Positions 15,966 through 19,434 of a stretch of 19,434 nucleotides of DNA are shown piece by piece. Every line of letters starts with the position of its first letter. Within the stretch, counting starts at the first letter, position 1. This DNA comes from Shewanella sp. (GTDB lineage Bacteria > Pseudomonadota > Gammaproteobacteria > Enterobacterales > Shewanellaceae). The notes below the pieces were generated by a model. The model saw nothing but the letters and a program-made list of their open reading frames with translations. It was not told where the DNA came from and did not search any database. The position numbers and the translations under genes were made by a program. The stretch lies in contig SDWK01000786.1 of NCBI GenBank assembly GCA_004195335.1, positions 1 through 19,434 of the forward strand. Direction: 5' to 3'.

Positions 15966-17113
15966 CTTTTTGGCAGTTTTTATTGGCGGACCTGCGCGCG
16001 ATTGTAACCGATAAGGCCATTGCTATTACGCTGTTTGGTGGCGTCCTGTTTTACTCAGTGCTTTATCCTTTACCCTATCTTAATGAGGTGCCGACCGAGC
16101 AGAAACTGGTTGTTATCGATCAGGACCACTCGTCGCTGAGTCGCCGTTTAATCAGGCATGCCGATGCCAGCCCTAAAATTAGTGTGTCAGGCTTGGTAAG
16201 TTCTATCGACGAGGCGCAAACCTGGATAGAGTCGGGCAGGGCGAATGGTTTATTGATGATCCCTAGTGGCTTCAGAAAAGATCTTCTGCTGGGTCGAGGT
16301 GCGACCTTAAGTTATGGTGGTGATGCCAACTATTTTCTGATCTATTCGGCGGTAGTAGAAGGTTTGGTTTCTGTGGGCTTAGACGCGGGTAAGTACGTGC
16401 AGCTTGTTGGACTGCTGGCTCATGGAGAGAGTGCTAAGGCTGCAGACCGAAGCCTGAATGCGGTTAAGTTAAATAGTGTTCCCGCCTTCAATCCCGGTTT
16501 AGGTTATACATCTTACGTGGTGCCAGGGGTACTGCTGCTGGTGTTACACCAAACCTTACTGATTGGAACCGGCATCTTGGGTGCCGGACAGTGGCAAGCC
16601 CAAGGCTATTGGCGCAAGGTTTCACCCCTGATGCTAATTTGCGGGCGTATTAGTGTGTTCTTTCTCATCTATACCCTGTTTACCAGCCTGTATGTGGGGC
16701 ATTGCTATTATTGGTATGGAGTCAGCGTTCAGGCGACGCTGGGACAGGTTGCGCTCTTCTTGCTGCCATTCTTGTTATCGACGGCTGTAACGGGCATCGC
16801 GTTTAGCTGCCTGTTTACCCGACGGGATCTGCCCACTCAGGTATTGCTACTGATCTCTATGCCGATCCTGTTCGTGTCCGGATTTGTGTGGCCATTAGAG
16901 TTGATCCCCGATCCTCTGATCTGGATATCCACCTTTATCCCTGCTGTTCCAGCGATTATTGGCATGCTGCAGCTCAACCAGATGGGCGCTTCATGGGCCA
17001 GCATCATGCCTCTGTGGTTGCAGATGTGGGGCCTGTTTGTACTCTTCTTTATGTTAGCCCTCTATGGGGTCAGTAAGCGCTTGAAGCGAGAGCCAAGCCA
17101 ACTGGCGGATTAG
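15962..17113 (+). CDS. ABC-2 type permease, second subunit
   Basis: This is the partner permease, 383 residues, with the same architecture as its neighbour: membrane segment at about 18-39, a periplasmic domain opening with LVVIDQDHSSLSRR, and five C-terminal membrane segments. The matched motifs (VDHDQSQLSR / IDQDHSSLSR, then a LPYGLKRDLL / IPSGFRKDLL pair) show that the two genes arose by duplication and probably form a heterodimeric pore. The ATG overlaps the previous stop as ATGA, and GGAGG (15950-15954) lies 7 nt upstream. No Walker A, ABC signature or Walker B motif occurs in either permease or elsewhere in the operon, so an ATPase would have to come from another locus if one is used. 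It ends the operon. Confidence 0.92.
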   Translation: MTFWQFLLADLRAIVTDKAIAITLFGGVLFYSVLYPLPYLNEVPTEQKLVVIDQDHSSLSRRLIRHADASPKISVSGLVSSIDEAQTWIESGRANGLLMIPSGFRKDLLLGRGATLSYGGDANYFLIYSAVVEGLVSVGLDAGKYVQLVGLLAHGESAKAADRSLNAVKLNSVPAFNPGLGYTSYVVPGVLLLVLHQTLLIGTGILGAGQWQAQGYWRKVSPLMLICGRISVFFLIYTLFTSLYVGHCYYWYGVSVQATLGQVALFLLPFLLSTAVTGIAFSCLFTRRDLPTQVLLLISMPILFVSGFVWPLELIPDPLIWISTFIPAVPAIIGMLQLNQMGASWASIMPLWLQMWGLFVLFFMLALYGVSKRLKREPSQLAD

Positions 17114-17165
17114 CGCCAGAGAAGTTCAGAATTGATATAAAGTCGAGTCGATCTGTTTGCCTGTG

Positions 17166-17235
17166 GCTTGTAAGCTGAAAGTCATAAGTCATAAGTCATA
17201 AGTCATAAGTCATAAGTCGGGAGTAAGGAGTCAGA
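17166..17235. repeat. Heptanucleotide tandem repeat tract
   Basis: Five exact AGTCATA units occupy 17180-17214. They are flanked in the same 7-nt phase by degenerate units: GCTTGTA and AGCTGAA before, and AGTCGGG, AGTAAGG and AGTCAGA after, ten units in all. It lies about 50 nt after the last permease gene and before the terminator, so it would be transcribed as the operon's 3' untranslated end. The exact copies could vary in number by slippage. Confidence 0.9.
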
Positions 17236-17292
17236 GTCACTGAAACATGGTGGTTCAATCATTACTCCAGGCATATAAAAGCTTCAGGCACT

Positions 17293-17331
17293 AAAAAGCC
17301 CACTCTGATTAATCATCTGAGTGGGCTTTTT
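17293..17331. terminator. Bidirectional intrinsic terminator between convergent genes
   Basis: AAAAAGCCCACTC (17293-17305) and GAGTGGGCTTTTT (17319-17331) form a perfect 13-bp stem with a 13-nt loop. The A-run on one side and T-run on the other give a U-tract on either strand, so it can end both the plus-strand export operon and the minus-strand Ig-like gene. Confidence 0.93.
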
Positions 17332-17343
17332 ATTGGAGCCGGA

Positions 17344-17373
17344 TCCCGGATATCTAGTGCCTAGATTCCGGGA
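17344..17373. repeat. Hairpin palindrome, possibly a dispersed intergenic repeat
   Basis: TCCCGGA (17344-17350) and ATCTAG (17352-17357) pair with CTAGAT (17361-17366) and TCCGGGA (17367-17373), a 13-bp stem with one bulged T and a 3-nt loop. No T-run follows, so it is not an intrinsic terminator. The outer sequence, ending in CCGGGATGAC, resembles the palindromic intergenic repeats of the TTCCGGGATGAC type that recur in many proteobacteria. That kinship is from memory and unverified. Confidence 0.65.
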
Positions 17374-17423
17374 TGACTATTCGTCTAATGCAGAGGGATC
17401 GTTTATCACTTTCCTCTTATGGC

Positions 17424-19434
17424 TTAAGTGCCCGAGAGGGTAATGCTTAAGCCTGCACCCGATTTAATGCTCTTTGGTGTTGTCAGGTTAATGCTTACGA
17501 TGCTTAGTTTTGCAGCCTCACCTGTACTGGCGGGATCGATATCATTAGTGATAATGAAGCCAGTCGTAGTTCCGCCACGACGCGTCGTGTTAGCGACCTC
17601 GAATGCATCGAAGATAAGCTCGCCAGCTGAGGCATCGATGGCCACCTGAGTATTAGCTGGCATTATCTGGTAAGCACTGTCATAGAACTGCACCGTGAAG
17701 CTAGATGATTGCCCCGCCGCAATCGCCGTTAATGGCACAATCGAACCGGTTTCCAGACCGAAATCATCACGGATAAGATTATTACCCTGCCAGATGGTGA
17801 ACTGTGCACTCGAGCCGGACATGGTCATAACCAAGGCCTTGCGAATATAGGTGTTAGGTTCGCAACCAACGAGTGTGGACTGACATTGAGGGCCGTTGAA
17901 CTTACCATTCGAGTTCTGGTATTCGCCGCTGCTTTGGGTGTTAAAGTATTTCTCACCTAGCGTATGGGTGAAGCTCTCGTCATCATCACGGAAGGCATCG
18001 CCTAGGTCGCTAAAGCCTTTCGGCAGGTAGGCCTCGATATCCATACCATTGCCAGAGCAGAGAACGGCTTCTCCGTCACGGTTTAAACAAGCCTTGTCTA
18101 CAATAGGCGTGCCATCGTCGAGACTGACATCGGCATTATCAAAGACATTGTTGCCGTTAGTATCGAAGAAGGTCTCATGTCCCAATGCATAGGCCAGTAC
18201 CGTGATGCGATGATCTGGAACCCTAGCGTTAGCCGATGTCCACTCGACGCTACAGCGGCCATCGATGGTTAAGCAACTGGGAGCTATCTGGCCACCCTCA
18301 CTGGTAAAGTTGATGGTAGTGTCATCGGGCGCCGGGTTACCGAAGGTGTCTGAAGCATAAGCCGTTATGGTAGCTATTTCACCGTTAAAATCACCGGCTT
18401 CCGGGTTAAACATGCTGGTCGATATACTGAAACCCAGCTGTTGAGGCAGGCCGGTATTGACCGTGAGCTGCTCTGAATGACTGGTGACCGTTTCATCAGG
18501 GTCAGGATTAGTATCAGTGGCCGAGGCGACCACACGCACCGGGGTCGGTACACTTCCCGCCTGAACGCGAACGCTTGCTACACCCTGTGAATTGGTCGTG
18601 CTTTGGGCGCTTGTCTGGCCATTTGAGAAACTTAATCCGCCAACATATGTGTCGAGAGCAAAGGTAACTATCTGCTGCGCTACTGGCTGGCCGTTAGAGC
18701 CGATGACTTTAAAGGTCACCAGAGATGATTCGGTACTGCCGGTGCCGCCAGCGCCCTTGATGCGGATATTCTTAGGTTCTGCCGAGACGAAGCTCAGACT
18801 CGATAGGGTTTGAGGCTCTAGGGTGAAAGGCAGCTTCGCCGTTAGAGTCTGATTGCCTGCCTGAGTGGTTGCAATGATGTGATCGTTACGTTCGCTGTTG
18901 CCGCTACAACTGGTATCTTGGAAAGTAGATCTGGCACTGCCTGATAGGGTAGTGACCGGGGTATCTAAGTTGGCGTTGTTGCCGGTAACACAATCGGAGC
19001 TAAAGCTTATCGATGAGGGTGTCTGTACTCGGATCCAAGTGCCATCGTCGGCCTGACTGGCTAAGGTTGCTGTGATGCCGAAGCTACCGCCTGCGCTGAT
19101 GCGATATTTTCCATCGACGGGGCTAAGTGTGGTGGCTAGCTCATCTTCAATAAAGTTATTGTTGGCATCAAAATGACCCAGTTTAAGGACGCCGTCATCA
19201 CCAATGGCATTGGCTGGTAGCACCTCATATAGGCCACTGTTTTGATAAGCTTGCCCTTTATAAGTCAAAGAGACATTTAGGCTGGCTGCACCCAGTTCAT
19301 TATCTGATGGGGTGTAGCTGACTTGTGCAATCCCCTGCTCGTTGGTGAGCGCCGTATTCGGATTAAGGGTCGCGCTTCCCGCGCTAAAGGTCACAATTTG
19401 CTGAGCAATACCTTGGCTCGAGCTGTCTAAAAAC
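17424..19434 (-). CDS. C-terminal part of a large Ig-like-repeat secreted or surface protein (partial)
   Basis: The frame is open through the right edge of the window, so the true start lies beyond it; the GTG at 19392-19394 is an internal Val codon in QQIVTFSAG. About 670 residues are visible, ending in TAA at 17424-17426. The sequence is Ser/Thr/Gly/Asn-rich and beta-strand-like. Repeated cores such as QIVTFSAG, TNEQGIAQVSYTP and QIVTFALD, NSQGVASVRVQAG and INFTSEGG, DGRCSVEWTS are typical of bacterial Ig-like (Big_1/invasin) domains. Two Asp/Asn loops, GHFDANNNFIEDE (about 19141-19179) and FDTNGNNVFDNAD (about 18127-18168), look like calcium-binding loops. Eight cysteines fall in four near pairs, suggesting disulfides outside the cytoplasm. 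I see no LPxTG, autotransporter barrel or membrane anchor at the C-terminus, so attachment, if any, is N-terminal. Function unknown; adhesion is only a family-level guess. Confidence 0.88.
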   Translation of the reverse strand, partial: FLDSSSQGIAQQIVTFSAGSATLNPNTALTNEQGIAQVSYTPSDNELGAASLNVSLTYKGQAYQNSGLYEVLPANAIGDDGVLKLGHFDANNNFIEDELATTLSPVDGKYRISAGGSFGITATLASQADDGTWIRVQTPSSISFSSDCVTGNNANLDTPVTTLSGSARSTFQDTSCSGNSERNDHIIATTQAGNQTLTAKLPFTLEPQTLSSLSFVSAEPKNIRIKGAGGTGSTESSLVTFKVIGSNGQPVAQQIVTFALDTYVGGLSFSNGQTSAQSTTNSQGVASVRVQAGSVPTPVRVVASATDTNPDPDETVTSHSEQLTVNTGLPQQLGFSISTSMFNPEAGDFNGEIATITAYASDTFGNPAPDDTTINFTSEGGQIAPSCLTIDGRCSVEWTSANARVPDHRITVLAYALGHETFFDTNGNNVFDNADVSLDDGTPIVDKACLNRDGEAVLCSGNGMDIEAYLPKGFSDLGDAFRDDDESFTHTLGEKYFNTQSSGEYQNSNGKFNGPQCQSTLVGCEPNTYIRKALVMTMSGSSAQFTIWQGNNLIRDDFGLETGSIVPLTAIAAGQSSSFTVQFYDSAYQIMPANTQVAIDASAGELIFDAFEVANTTRRGGTTTGFIITNDIDPASTGEAAKLSIVSINLTTPKSIKSGAGLSITLSGT

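Larger units (their letters stand above)
17114..17423. other. Convergent intergenic region with three structured elements
   Basis: This 310-nt gap lies between the export operon and the minus-strand Ig-like gene. It contains the heptad tract (17166-17235), a bidirectional terminator (17293-17331) and an unrelated hairpin-forming palindrome (17344-17373). I see no credible open frame, RNA gene or promoter in the remainder. Confidence 0.8.

Noticed and set aside
17181..17218. Heptad tract considered as a CRISPR array
   Set aside because: The units are 7 nt and contiguous, with no spacers and no cas genes nearby.

Overview
The window looks like chromosomal DNA of a marine gammaproteobacterium, most likely Shewanella. 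I infer this from the gene order (end of an MSHA pilus gene, then mreB-mreC-mreD-maf-rng-yhdP-nit-tldD) and from how closely the translated proteins resemble known enterobacterial and Vibrio/Shewanella members. I see no tRNA, rRNA, CRISPR array, insertion sequence or phage gene.

Layout. Positions 1-527 hold the 3' end of a probable mshQ (MSHA pilus locus), closed by a hairpin terminator. Positions 804-1853 hold mreB, closed by a near-perfect intrinsic terminator at 1863-1896. A tight run follows: mreC, mreD (4-nt overlap) and maf (3-nt gap). A 105-nt gap with heptanucleotide-periodic inverted repeats precedes rng (RNase G). The gene rng is joined to yhdP by a 1-nt TAGTG overlap. The yhdP frame carries an unusually long low-complexity tail that overlaps the start of nit by 77 nt. 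tldD lies 72 nt after nit. This block covers cell shape (MreBCD), nucleotide-pool cleaning (Maf), RNA processing (RNase G), envelope lipid transport (YhdP), metabolite repair (Nit) and a metalloprotease (TldD).

From 12401 to 17113 there is a four-gene, translationally coupled export operon: a TolC-like outer-membrane factor, an HlyD-type periplasmic adaptor and two related ABC-2-type permeases. No ABC ATPase is encoded with them. Upstream lie two palindromes (12339-12352 and 12362-12381) that look like operator sites, but no regulator gene is adjacent.

The gap 17114-17423 contains a heptanucleotide repeat tract, a bidirectional terminator and a second strong palindrome. On the minus strand from 17424 off the right edge is the C-terminal part of a large secreted or surface protein built of Ig-like repeats, convergent with the export operon.

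The most unusual items are the ATPase-less ABC-2 exporter with its paired operators, the two heptad-periodic intergenic repeat tracts sharing a unit pattern, and the overprinted YhdP tail at the nit start.
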